A stretch of DNA of 64,000 bases from Imbricaverruca yamaguchii (Eukaryota > Arthropoda > Thecostraca > Neoverrucidae): assembly GCA_034440575.1 (NCBI GenBank), contig JAOTOL010001624.1:1773501-1837500 (forward strand), read 5' to 3'. The notes beneath the pieces are model-generated. The model was not told the origin of the DNA and did no database searches. It saw only the letters and a list, made by a program, of their open reading frames with translations. The translations under genes and the position numbers were made by a program. Numbering within the stretch: position 1 is the first letter of the stretch; every line of letters starts with the position of its first letter. Shown here one piece after another: positions 1 through 10,599 of this stretch.

Positions 1-700
1 TAGAGACGCCCACTGGACTTGTGGTTACTATCCACAGCTCACTCAGAGACGCCCACTGGACTTGCGGTCACTATCCCCGTCAGCTATGGCACCTGCGGTC
101 ACTATCCCCAGTACACCCAGAGACACCCACCGGACATGCGGTCACTATCCCCAGTACACCCAGAGACACCCACCGGACCTGCGGTCACCATCCCCATTAC
201 ACCCAGAGACGACCACTGAACCTGCGGTCACCATCCCCAGTACACCCAGAGACACCCACTGGACCTGCGGTCACTAACCTCAGTACACCCAGATACACCC
301 ACCGGACCTGCGGTCACCATCCCCAGTACACCCAGATACACCCACTGGACCTGCGGTCACCATCCCCAGTACACCCAGAGGCGCCCACTGAACATCCGGT
401 CACAATCCCCAAAAACCAGAGACACCCACTGCGGTAACTACCCGCCGCCCACCCAGAGACACCCACCGGACCTGCGGTCACTATCCCCAGTACACCCAGA
501 GACACCCACCGGACCTGCGGTCACCATCCCCAGTACACCCAGAGACACCCACCGGACCTGCGGTCACTATCCCCAGTACACCCAGATACACCCACTGGAC
601 CTGCGGTCACCATCCCCAGTACACCCAGAGGCGACCACTGAACCTGCGGTCACTATCCCCAGTACACCCAGAGGCGACCACTGAACCTGCGGTCGCCATC
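1..700. repeat. 43-bp minisatellite array
   Basis: Roughly sixteen imperfect copies of a 43-bp unit built on CAGTACACCCAGAGACACCC followed by ACCGGACCTGCGGTCACYAT. The period is read directly from the spacing of successive AGACACCCACCGGA words (for example 121 and 164). One segment near 391-450 is disrupted. The array is cut by the window start, so its full length is unknown. Because 43 is not a multiple of three, open frames across it carry no coding meaning. Confidence 0.93.
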
Positions 701-737
701 TGGAACACTCGAGCCGGCTCCAACATAAGCCTCGGCT

Positions 738-745
738 TGACGTCA
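738..745. promoter_or_regulatory. Full CRE palindrome TGACGTCA
   Basis: A perfect 8-bp CREB/ATF palindrome just past the minisatellite edge. A second perfect copy lies near 19486. Isolated 8-mers are expected by chance about once per 65 kb, so function is only a possibility. Confidence 0.25.
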
Positions 746-3700
746 GTCTGCGGCCTAGAGTCCAGGAGCGCCACCGCAAGATGAGACGAACGGTGATTAA
801 TCAGGCTTCACCAAATTGCCGTCCGTATGTGAGAGGGAGGAGGGTGGGGGGAGGGGAGTTTACCATCTCATATTCATCCGATACCAGCGTGGCGGTTACT
901 CATCCCTCCAAGGTAAGCTTTCTAGCAGTGGATATTCCACTTCGGTACCCGACGGATTGCTTCGCGGTGTCTGCATCTAGTCTCATCGGCTTTTTTATAG
1001 GTGCTTGGTGCTGTGCATGGACCCTGTCAGCCTGGTAAAACAAGACCGAACAGGTGTGTGTCTGACCCGGTTTTTAGCTTTTATTTAATATTGGGAGGTT
1101 AAAGAAAAGCGCCACTTTTCTTCAAGCACTGATTCGCTATATGACGCTTTTGAACACCGTAGTAGAACAACTGAACGTAAGGCTTCTAGCTGTTTCATCC
1201 TATTTCCACACACAAATAGATGACGAAGTTCAACGAGAAGTAGGGAAACTCCACTAGTCGCTTGATCTATTGGTTATGACAGGTAGCTCACGATGATCAC
1301 TAAATAAACCAGAAAATATAAAGCGCCAGCTGAGGACGAAACCAATGCAATAAGCGATGAAGCCAATTTACCAATTTAACCAATCTAACCAAGACAAATT
1401 TACATGCTCATACGATAAATTATGGTTATGTTTGCGGACTGCATGACATTATAGGCTGAATTTCTGATTCTGGCAGCTGAATAATATGATTATTAGTTGC
1501 ATAGCACTGCAGTGTGCATATTATTGGACCCGGAATATAGCAAAGCAGTTTTGTTTCTTCTTAGTTTGAGGACCGTAAGAAAAAAGTAGTTAGTTGAATC
1601 AAGCATTTTAACCATATTCCGGTAAAGAATAGGGTAAATATAATTCTGTCCCCTTATGGGTTCTTTCTCACCTACCGTTCCCTAACCCTGTGTGATATGA
1701 GCGTAGAATTATGTGACTTGTTCGACCTTTCTTTTCTTCTACTTCAGACCGAAGTTTTAACTTCGTAACCATATCAAAACTAGCTACGGGAGTGAATATT
1801 TCGAGGCGCTACTGACATATTTTCGGTAACATTTGGGAACAACGCATGCACCTGAATAGTTTTATTGTTTTACTGTTAGGTGACTATAATTTGAAAATGA
1901 ATCGCTTACGCTACCTTCCCTGCCGACGAAAAAATGCTTCTTTTGAACCTAGTCATATCAGGTCCGGATCCAGGGACACAAGCATCGGTAACAAGTGACC
2001 GGTTTCACCGAAGCGGTACCAATTACGGTGCCACGGTAAAGTTAGTTTTACTGTATTATTTCATATTACACCTGACATATCTTTGCGAATGCTATGCCTC
2101 CGAGACAATAAACCAACTTGCATATTTCACCATGGACGCGTTCATCACCCTGACAGGCTTTGGCCTAATACGCGGCGTCTATATGTCTAAGCATGTTTAA
2201 ATATGCACTTTAAATAGTCTAGTCGTCTAATCTAAATATGTCTAAATATGTCCATATGTCCAAATATGGTGCAAATGTGGCTCCGGGGGCCCGCGCTCGC
2301 GGTCAGGCTTATGTTCCATGCGGCAGCTACTGGATTATCAGGTTCAAACTTTTTTTCCAGACCACACGAGCAAGATATCTCACGGAGCCTTCGGTGTATG
2401 CGATTTGGAATTCAGTGCCAGACGAGGAAATATAGCCAATAGGAAAGCCTGCAAAAATGGCGGCGGAGAAACGTTCTTTCATTGACCCAAATATCAAACG
2501 TACCCATTCTGGAATTTAATGGAATGAGTTACGAAATAGTCGCTTAATTGGTTATATGTAATTGGACAATCTAGCTTGTGTTAAAATTCCAATACATTTA
2601 AGAGGCAAATTCCTCAAACATGTGCTTAAATGAACGAAATGAATGGAGAGGTTCTACGTTTTCCTCATTTCTTGCGTGGAAAGAAGTCAAATAATTTCGC
2701 GAGCGTTTGCAGCTCGAGGAATACCTCCCGCGAGAACGAAATATCTCTGTCCCCTTTCGGGGCTCGCAGCAGGATCCTGTCAGGTTCCAAATATCGAACA
2801 CAAATGGTGCGCTTGTGGGTCAAATGTGGTGACCGTGCAGCGTACCTGCACGTCGCACACTTGCTTGCATCACCCATATTTCGGTCGTGAGCTCAGCAGC
2901 GGTTCACGGCGTCTGAACGGGTCCGGGAAAAGTGTAATTCATCCGGAATGGACAGCCTATTGTACGTGACCAGGTATATTGCCGAGTCGACACTTCCGAC
3001 AAAGAGGACCTTGATTTCCAGGATGAATGGGTGCTCCAATGCTCGGTGAAAGAAGCTGCATGGTTTCTTTGTCAGGCACCATCAACGCTACAGAAGACCA
3101 ATGCACCGTGGGAACTATGGCATCTCGGGTGGGTCGGAGGGATCCATACCCCTTGGTTTGGAACCTTGGTGCTCTTGGTTCTAGCATATTTACCAGCTTA
3201 CTTATCAGCCTAAGAATGCGTTCACTTAATTTGTCCGGGCCCAACAACATCACCATCATATGCGTGCAAACTGAGACTGGAACATAACCTGCAACGTCCC
3301 ACACTCGGGCTACATGACCTCAATGCCTCCAAGCACGACGGCGCGTGATGTATGACCATGTGCGCCACAAATGTCGCTAATGCTACCCACGTCACGCAGA
3401 TCCGGTGGATTTGGTCTGAAAAAAATTAACATGATCCACAAACTTTTCCAGATCTTGGGACCTTCGAACGTTGATTTGACGGATTTGATCTAGAAGTATG
3501 ACGCCACACGAAATATTTTCGACAGGACGAGAGCTGCAAACGCACCCGGTTTGCAGCTGACGAAATGGAGAGGGGTGAATCAATGCAGAAGCCTTTGCAG
3601 ACATTTGAAGGAGAACCAAATGAATGGTTAAATCAAGCTGCAGCAGCGAAACAATGAGAACGACAGAATGGAACGTCTGCAGCGGTAAATAATAGGGCGA

Positions 3701-4961
3701 ATGGCGATGTTGCCGTTACCAGCTTGGACAGGGAAGCCATGAGCTGCGTCATGTGCTCTTTTTTTGGAGGAAGCAACCATTACAGCTGTCGGCCTGATTT
3801 CGCTTCTGTCACAGCCCACGTTTGCTATAGTATTTATATTCGGCTGTATTGCCATTATGCTGTTGAGGCTCAATGCATTTATCGCAAATTTGCGCCAGGT
3901 TATAATGTGCTTCTCTACAAGATTATGATGCGGAGACATCAAGGGAAAACATGGTTTTATGTGAAAACGTATCCATTTGTATTCATATGTGCTGGTTTAA
4001 TGACACGAAGCATTGTTATCGAAGCTAACGTGAAGCTGCAAAATAAACATTCATGTCATGAAACACCTCCTTTCCGAAAATCGTGTGAAGTCTATATGTT
4101 TGGAAAATTAAACATTCCCTAGTGCTGAATCAGTTCCCCAATATTTTAACATAGATTGCAGCAGCCCAAACTCATTTCCAAAATGCTTGTTCTAATGTAT
4201 AAGAAATGCTTCGGCATATCGCAAGAAGTCGAGCACATTAAAAATTGCAAGCGTACGCAATGTAAAACTCAAAGAAACATCAGATCAGAGATTTTGAAAA
4301 ACCTAGCAGAAAAGAGATGTCAAATATATAATACTGGTGAAGGAGTGGTTGACTTTGATCTCTGAACTTGACTTGACCAATCGGCCCGACCTCTGGTCAC
4401 CAAATCTACTACCAACCAAGCTAGGCAATAAACATACCATGCAAGAAGAGCATGCAGCTCGGTTCTGCATCAAGTTGAGGAAGGATAGTGCAGGCGAGAA
4501 AATTATATGGGCTAAGCGACCCGAGAAGCCAAGAGTAGTTAGGTTGGCACCAAGTGAAAAACATATACAAGCGAGAAAGAATTAATATGTCCTATTGAAG
4601 ACCATTAGGAGGAATGCAGACGTGTCATCTTTCGTCGACATGCGATGCAAAGGCGAAAATGCAAATCGATATGATATCACGTTCCAGCCCGGCATCTGCC
4701 TACAATTTTGACCCGCAGAGGAGAGTGGAAGACAGACTCTCCCTCTAAGCCAGGAACGCCACAACGGAGAAAATACACGCCATCTCCTTGGCAAGCTCGA
4801 GACACGAAGAGACAGAGAAAAAGAATCGCTTCATATCCAGTCAGATAAGTATAGTCTAATTTTCAACACAAGCAACATCGACGAGGAAAAAACCATGTCT
4901 CCGGTTTCCGAAGGCATAGACAACGTCCGACAGCACACGAACTGCTCAGCAACGTACAATC
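746..4961. other. Anonymous AT-rich DNA, no gene seen
   Basis: Apart from a short run of TCTAAATATG-type repeats at about 2228-2275 and a GC-richer patch around 2700-3300, I see no splice-flanked exon, RNA gene or recognisable element. All open frames are shorter than about 135 codons, with ordinary composition and no known motif. Confidence 0.5.
2228..2275. repeat. Short degenerate TCTAAATATG repeat
   Basis: About four degenerate 10-11-bp copies of TCTAAATATG / TCCAAATATG in tandem. A simple repeat with no further structure. Confidence 0.6.
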
Positions 4962-5764
4962 TTAACCCGCGCCGTCTTTCCAGTCAAATCCTCACACCCC
5001 GTCTCAGGGGGGGGGGAGACGATTGAAGACCCCCCTCTAAAATACAAACTAAGCATCGCACGAAAACGAAAGAGATGTCATCGGAAAGCGCTCGACGAGT
5101 AGGGTCCGGTCCCCCAAAAGTGACGTCACCAGGGGGATAGATTTTCACGACCTTTCACGACTTACATTATGTTCTTTTACTCTGGGAAGTTCAATTTGGG
5201 GATATATGAAAAATAACATTTATTTCGAATGAGAGAAGGAGAGCGAAATCGACCAGGGGTATAATTTTGTTTGGGGGAAATTTCAATATTTTGAGTTTTC
5301 AAGTTTTCTGTAATTTTCCTTCTCCAATGGGTAGAGCAGACCGAGAAACGTTGTTGGAAGTCAACTTGCCCTAATACAAAATGCTTACTTTAGCCAGAAT
5401 CCTGTATTTGAACTGGAATATGACAAATATGCAAAATTTATATGTAGTCAAAAACGGAAAAATGAAAAATTCAACTTGTACGTTTTGTTGCATCCGTAAA
5501 GATAAGCAAACGCTGAAAGTTTCATTAAAATATATGTATCCGTTAAAGCGTGACGACTGATGGAACTTCTTTGGAGGTGACCTCACTTGACCTTGACTAG
5601 CTCATTGACCCTAGATGACCTGACATAAAATTTTGAATCAGCATGTCAAATTGATGTGGGAAAAGGTATGCCAAATTTGGGCGCGCTGCCTCTAGCCGTT
5701 CGTCCGCTATCCGTGAAAAACCTGAGGGGGGCGGTTGAAGACCCCCCGAGACGGGACGGGTTAA
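4962..5764. mobile_element. piggyBac-like MITE, copy 1
   Basis: An 803-bp non-coding element bounded by TTAA on both sides. The left end reads TTAACCCGCGCCGTCT and the right end, on the opposite strand, reads TTAACCCGTCCCGTCT, so the terminal inverted repeat starts with CCC next to a TTAA target site. That is the signature of the piggyBac superfamily (established knowledge). Subterminal G-rich blocks and the word TTGAAGACCCCCC also recur near both ends. A second copy lies about 9.3 kb downstream in the same orientation. No transposase is present, so it is non-autonomous. Confidence 0.82.
5587..5596 (-). promoter_or_regulatory. FTZ-F1/ERR-type nuclear-receptor site inside the MITE
   Basis: TTGACCTTGA, which on the minus strand is TCAAGGTCAA and fits the monomeric FTZ-F1/NR5A and ERR consensus YCAAGGYCR. 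It lies in a cluster of further TGACCT and TGACCC half-sites (about 5578-5622). The same decamer is preserved in MITE copy 2 at 14889-14898. Receptor binding is inferred. Confidence 0.4.
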
Positions 5765-8150
5765 TATAGGGTCCAAGATGCTTATCTTACATTGACATGA
5801 CCGTAGGTCATTGATCCGTTTTCCGATCCTGTTCCGGGATCGGATCCATTCCTCAGTTATGAGATTCCGTTGTCCAATCCCGTCCCCCGACTTCCCAGTC
5901 CCGTCTTTCCATCCAATTTTTTCGGTCTAACTTCCCGTACCGCCCCCTTGTTTCCTTCGTTGTATTTGAGTCCCAGCTCGATTTTGGGGCACCAGCGTAA
6001 TTTTCCAGGACCCTGCGCCCGTAACACACTAGATCCGCTTGTAAATGGTATGTACTGCCTTACATGCAAAGAAACATGCATTGCAGGAACGGCCTTTTGA
6101 CTGGTACTCGGCGAATTTTGATGGTGCACCACCCGGGCTCGATCATAGCAGACAGGCTGGACTCAGGCTTCGGTCACAAAATGTGTGCCATTGTCCGCCT
6201 CTAGTGACCACACTGCCCAGCTGCCTGTGCTCAGCAATCTCAGCACTGCTGAAGCGCCACAATTATTCAGCCAGATCCTCCAAATGCACGAATTTAGGCC
6301 ATACATGAATATGTAAGCACAGTAATACATGCTTAAAAATAAAAGGTGCCTAGTTTTAAAAGCATGTCCATTTTCGGATCATCCTCAAATGTTTGCAATA
6401 GGGACGGCCATCGCGTAAATGGCTCCTTGGATCCAGCAAACGATAACAGGCTAGCAGGTTTGGAGTTAGGAGCGAGGCACAAGGACCGCCAATGGAATAT
6501 CACTGGCCTCCCCTGAAATAATAAAAAAAGAAGAAAACACAGGCACATTAGCCACACAAAATATAACCACGGCACTGCGCTGGTCAAGCAAACAGAAAGC
6601 ACTCAACAGAGCACGGGCATGATTTATCAGCACCGATGGAAAGGCAGCATTTTGTTCGATGTCTTCAGCGATTCTGGGTCAGATGTGAGTCACTCACTAC
6701 CTGTGCAACAAAGAGGCCTTTTGCAGCTAGCAGGGACAGAGTTCTGCGAAATCTCTCGGAAGGGTATTGATTGCAGGATGCTGCCATGTGCTGGAAGCAT
6801 TGGTGGCACCACGGTGGGCAGCGGGGGATGTGCGCCCTCAAATGTGAAATTTATCATCGCGCCTATTATGTTACATGCATAACATTGAACAAAAAGACTC
6901 CACCCACCCTCACCATCCCGAAGAAAATATGCGGTAGCACCCATGATTGAGGAAAGAAGAAAATGGCTTCTTTGGCTGGCTTCTACTAAGTAAATATTGA
7001 CATATTGGAACGGAGACAGCAAATTGTCCACAGAGCTTAACTACGGGATGGACAGCAGCAGTGTCAGTGTCGGTGTCAGTGTCAATGTCAGTGTAACTGT
7101 CAGGTGTGTGTGTTGTTGGGTGTCTAGGGGAATGGTGGCAGCTCGCTATCCAAATACGGTAGCAAACGATGCGGAGTGGATGCTCCTATTTAGGCATCTG
7201 CTCAAATATCCGTATGCCAGGGCCATTATAATTACCTGTGCATTTTTTCCTTTATTGGGCAACGGTCAGTTACGTCGTATTGTATGCTTTTGAAGGGACA
7301 TCGGCCGCACAATACTGACTGCCGCCATTATGTATTATAATTGGACATGAGATCCTACACGCAATTCAAAATGCTTCAGAGCCAATTAATTCGTGCACGA
7401 AATGGTAACTGCCACCGTAGATTCGTTGCAACTCGGTCGTGATTTCGATTGTTTAGAAACCACTCGCTCTTCATTCGGATCGTTTGCAATCCACTCGCTG
7501 GCGATTTGGGTCGTATATAAATTTAACTGAACCCATCTTGTACTAATTTCCGCATCTTAAAGGACGAGGGTGGGAGTGTTCTCCACTTCGGTGGTTCAAC
7601 CCAAGAGTCAAGGGGGCCCGGGGGCCCGGGCACCCTTAGCAACACAAGATGCATAAGATCAAGCCAGAAATCCTGAAAGTTTCACAACATTCAAAAGCGG
7701 AAATTGTCCGTGAGCTTTGCGCGTCGATAGCGGTTTCTATTTAGTCACATTTTTCGGGGTTGGGCCACTCCGTTAAAAATCATGTCTGCGCCCCCATGCA
7801 ACCCCGCAGTTTTCTTTTGTTTGTGGGGGAGAGGAGATGAGCACCCATAAATTATAGGGAAACGCATGCACGCATGATGAACATAAACATCTGTGGTATG
7901 CTACGACATGTATTGCAGCAGCCAATAGCAGTAGCGGCAACAGGCGGCAGGCGGACGGCGGTTAATTGAGAGGTTGATGTGTGTGTGTGGAGGGGGGGGG
8001 GGACAAAGTCCCATACCGAGTGATGTGTTCGAAAAGTCGCCAGAGGAATACCGGACGTGAACAAAATTGAGTCAGTTTTAGTCCTACTTTTCCACTCAGT
8101 GAAGGGGTGGGGGAGGGGAGGCGGAGGGGGTGCAGGAGAGACGTCGTTTG
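5765..8150. other. Anonymous DNA, no gene seen
   Basis: Mixed-composition DNA with a short GTGTCA repeat at 7059-7104 and a G-rich tract at about 7995-8003. Open frames are short and unrecognised, and I see no convincing exon. Confidence 0.45.
7059..7104. repeat. (GTGTCA)n simple repeat
   Basis: Seven to eight imperfect hexamers of the GTGTCA type in tandem. Confidence 0.85.
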
Positions 8151-8220
8151 TCACACTGAACAGATCGTTTCCAGCAATACCGCCTTCACACTGAACAGAT
8201 CGTTTCCAGCAATACCGCCT
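8151..8220. repeat. 35-bp tandem duplication
   Basis: Two adjacent, essentially identical 35-bp units beginning TCACACTGAACAGATCGTTT, at 8151 and 8186. The identity suggests a recent duplication. Confidence 0.92.
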
Positions 8221-8469
8221 TCCCAAGGCCATATCGCGTGAGACGTTAGAGGGGCAATGTATCATTGCCGGCAAGTGGTGTTGCTCCAGCGTGCGGACAG
8301 CTTATCGGTGGTGCTGGGGGCCAGTTGAAAGCTTGAGTAAACAATGTTCCTCTGCACCGGCGCGTCTCTGCACGGCCGCCGACTGTCGCTTAACTACACA
8401 CTTCGAAAACCTTGAAAATGTGCAGTAGCACACGCAAACGGCGTAATCGCCAGTCGTTATCGCCATTAC

Positions 8470-8850
8470 GTATGCAACAGCGCAGCGGGCGACAACAGGC
8501 GGGCGACCTCGAGCGCGCGGTGGCCGCGCCGGCCGGCCGGCCGCTCGGATGCGCAGTGCGGCCGGGCGCGCCGGCGGCACACTTCCAGCGCGAGATCGCC
8601 GCCGATCGGCCGGCGGCCGGCCGTCGATCTCGGCCGGCTGCTGGCGCCAGGCCGGCCCCTATTACGCGTCAGACTCGGTCGGGTGTGCCCGCCGGCCAGT
8701 GCGACGCCCGGCCGCCCAACGGGACCGGCCGGCCGCCAGATGCGTCTGCAGCCGCAAATGGCGGCGCCAAATTAAAGCGAGCCGGCTCGCGGCGTATTTT
8801 GTGGGATTCGATCGGCTCGCGGGTGCCGCTGTCGGGACGTGAAGCGTGCA
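8470..8850. other. CpG island rich in GGCCGG
   Basis: Strong local rise in G+C and CpG with many GGCCGG/CCGGCC words, after AT-rich flanks. Overlapping open frames on both strands are the usual consequence of few stop codons in such DNA. No motif supports any of them. Possible promoter or regulatory island. Confidence 0.6.
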
Positions 8851-9124
8851 TTTTAGTGCGAATGCAAAAGCGCTGCGTAGAATTGGGTTTTGCGTGGCAT
8901 TTTACCGCTCATCTATGATAGCCGTCTTAAGAACCCGTTAATGTTTGCAGGAACCCGGGCTATAGTACTACGTTTTTCCTGAGGCGGCGCTCGGCCGCTG
9001 CGGAGCCATCATCATCATCCAGGGCCGTACAGTCTCGGCGATGCGGGTGTGTACAGCCGCAAAGCGGCAGGTCGGTGACTTCGCAGCGGTACACGACACG
9101 AACTTCCACAATCATGGTGCTGTC

Positions 9125-10511
9125 AATAGCCCGTTTCGCGACGACCAATAAGCACCGGGATGCAATGTCGATGACTTTGTCTGGTGTGCAGGGCATATCA
9201 TTGAAATATATGTACTTTATTTGTAGATATTAAATGTTCTGGAAGTTTTAACAATAAAGTAATAAGTTAAATACAAAACTCAACAAACAAATTCAAATTG
9301 TGGCACTGTTGGAAAAAAAACGCTCACTTCACAGAAACAACTAGCCAATCTGGTCGCATTTGGCACCATGGACGGAAGGTAGGATTGTCGGATAAAACAT
9401 ACATTTGCCGTTGTGTTACCAACAAATATGCAATATTGGGGAGGTAGTCGTGGGATGCATCCTGCGGATGATTATATTTCGATTTACATTTAATTTTATG
9501 GCTGTGAAGTACTTGTATTATGAATAATTATTGAAATACATAATTTACAGATGCTATGACTCCATCTTGACGCTCCCGAAAATATTATATTCCCTCTACG
9601 TTGCAAGCGGGCTGTTTACAATTGAAATGGCGTCCGCTGTGGAGCACCATACGAGGCTCTGTTTTAAGATGTCGCTGCACTCCTACTCGAATAACCCCCA
9701 CTTGGGGGAATTCACTTTTGTCTTTGAATATCATATACGCAAGAAAAAGAAGAAGAATTGATTGCTTGCAGCACGCCAAAGACCGCAATATTTCCAAAAC
9801 ATGCCCATGTGAGACAAACTTGTGTGTTCGCTCGCCCAACACATTTCAGCCGTAAATGATGTAATCTGAGCACAAATGATGACGTATTTTTTAATGTGGA
9901 TTATGATTCGTCATAGCTGTCATAAAGGGCCAATCACTTACCGCAGTTGAAGCTGGCTGGCGATATTGATCAGAGCGGTGAACTGCTCGGAGAACTTGGC
10001 ACTTGAAGACCGCTGAATTCGGCAAACAGCTGTTGTCATCGAGTTAACTTCCGAAGTCAGGCTCGGGGCGGGGATGGCCGAGTGGTTAAGGTGTCGGGAT
10101 ATGGGTACCAAAGGTCCCGGGTTCGACTCTAGCGCCACTCAGGACATTTCCCAATCCCGCGGCCCACTGGCGAAACAGTGTGGGCGGCGTCATTAGCCGT
10201 GAATGTGCATAAAGTGTGTCGTGAACCAACCAATAAACAAACGAAGTCAGGCTCGCTCGGTCTCACTCCCAGATTTCCGACTATATGACGTCCCAGGCGC
10301 AGATGTAGATAGACATGTGATGGTTTTGTGCATAAACAAGCTGCTACTAGTCCAAAAACGTGTCGTAATTGGAAAGTCAATATACTCTGTTTGTTTATTC
10401 ATATATTTAATTGGTTCAATCTCCGGTTTAAAAGTGTTCGGATCAACGTAATTAATATGTCTTGCCTTCGCCATTGGGATGTCATGACGATTACTTCCCG
10501 CTAATGCACGC
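9125..10511. repeat. Dispersed repeat family X, copy 1 (SINE-containing)
   Basis: About 1.2 kb (excluding the SINE) matches 35260-36470 in the same orientation, with many shared words such as CCAATAAGCACCG, GATGCAATGTCGATG, GAAGACCGCTGAATTCG, CAATCTCCGGTTTAAAAG and GATGTCATGACGATTACTTC. The two copies differ by scattered substitutions and small indels. Termini are approximate. No conserved long open frame is shared, so the family looks non-coding. It could be a non-autonomous transposon or an old segmental duplication. Confidence 0.8.
10066..10241 (+). mobile_element. tRNA-derived SINE with exact target-site duplication
   Basis: A 176-bp insert flanked by the perfect 14-bp duplication CGAAGTCAGGCTCG (10052-10065 and 10242-10255). 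The sister copy of the surrounding repeat, near 36209-36224, has one copy of this word and no insert, so filled and empty alleles define the boundaries. The head is tRNA-like, with an A box TGGCCGAGTGG at 10075-10085 and a B box GGTTCGACTCT at 10120-10130, resembling tRNA-Ser/Leu-type heads. The tail ends ACCAACCAATAAACAAA. Mobilisation by a partner LINE is expected from what is known of SINEs. Confidence 0.92.
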
Positions 10512-10599
10512 AGACAGTTCAGAAGTTGGAATGAGCTGATTGCCCTTCGATGGCATAATTGCAATGATCTCTTGTTCAAGCACATCTTGGTCTGACAAT

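Noticed and set aside
10066..10140. Functional tRNA gene
   Set aside because: A and B boxes are present, but the acceptor stem does not close, and the unit is a SINE bounded by a target-site duplication and absent from the sister repeat.
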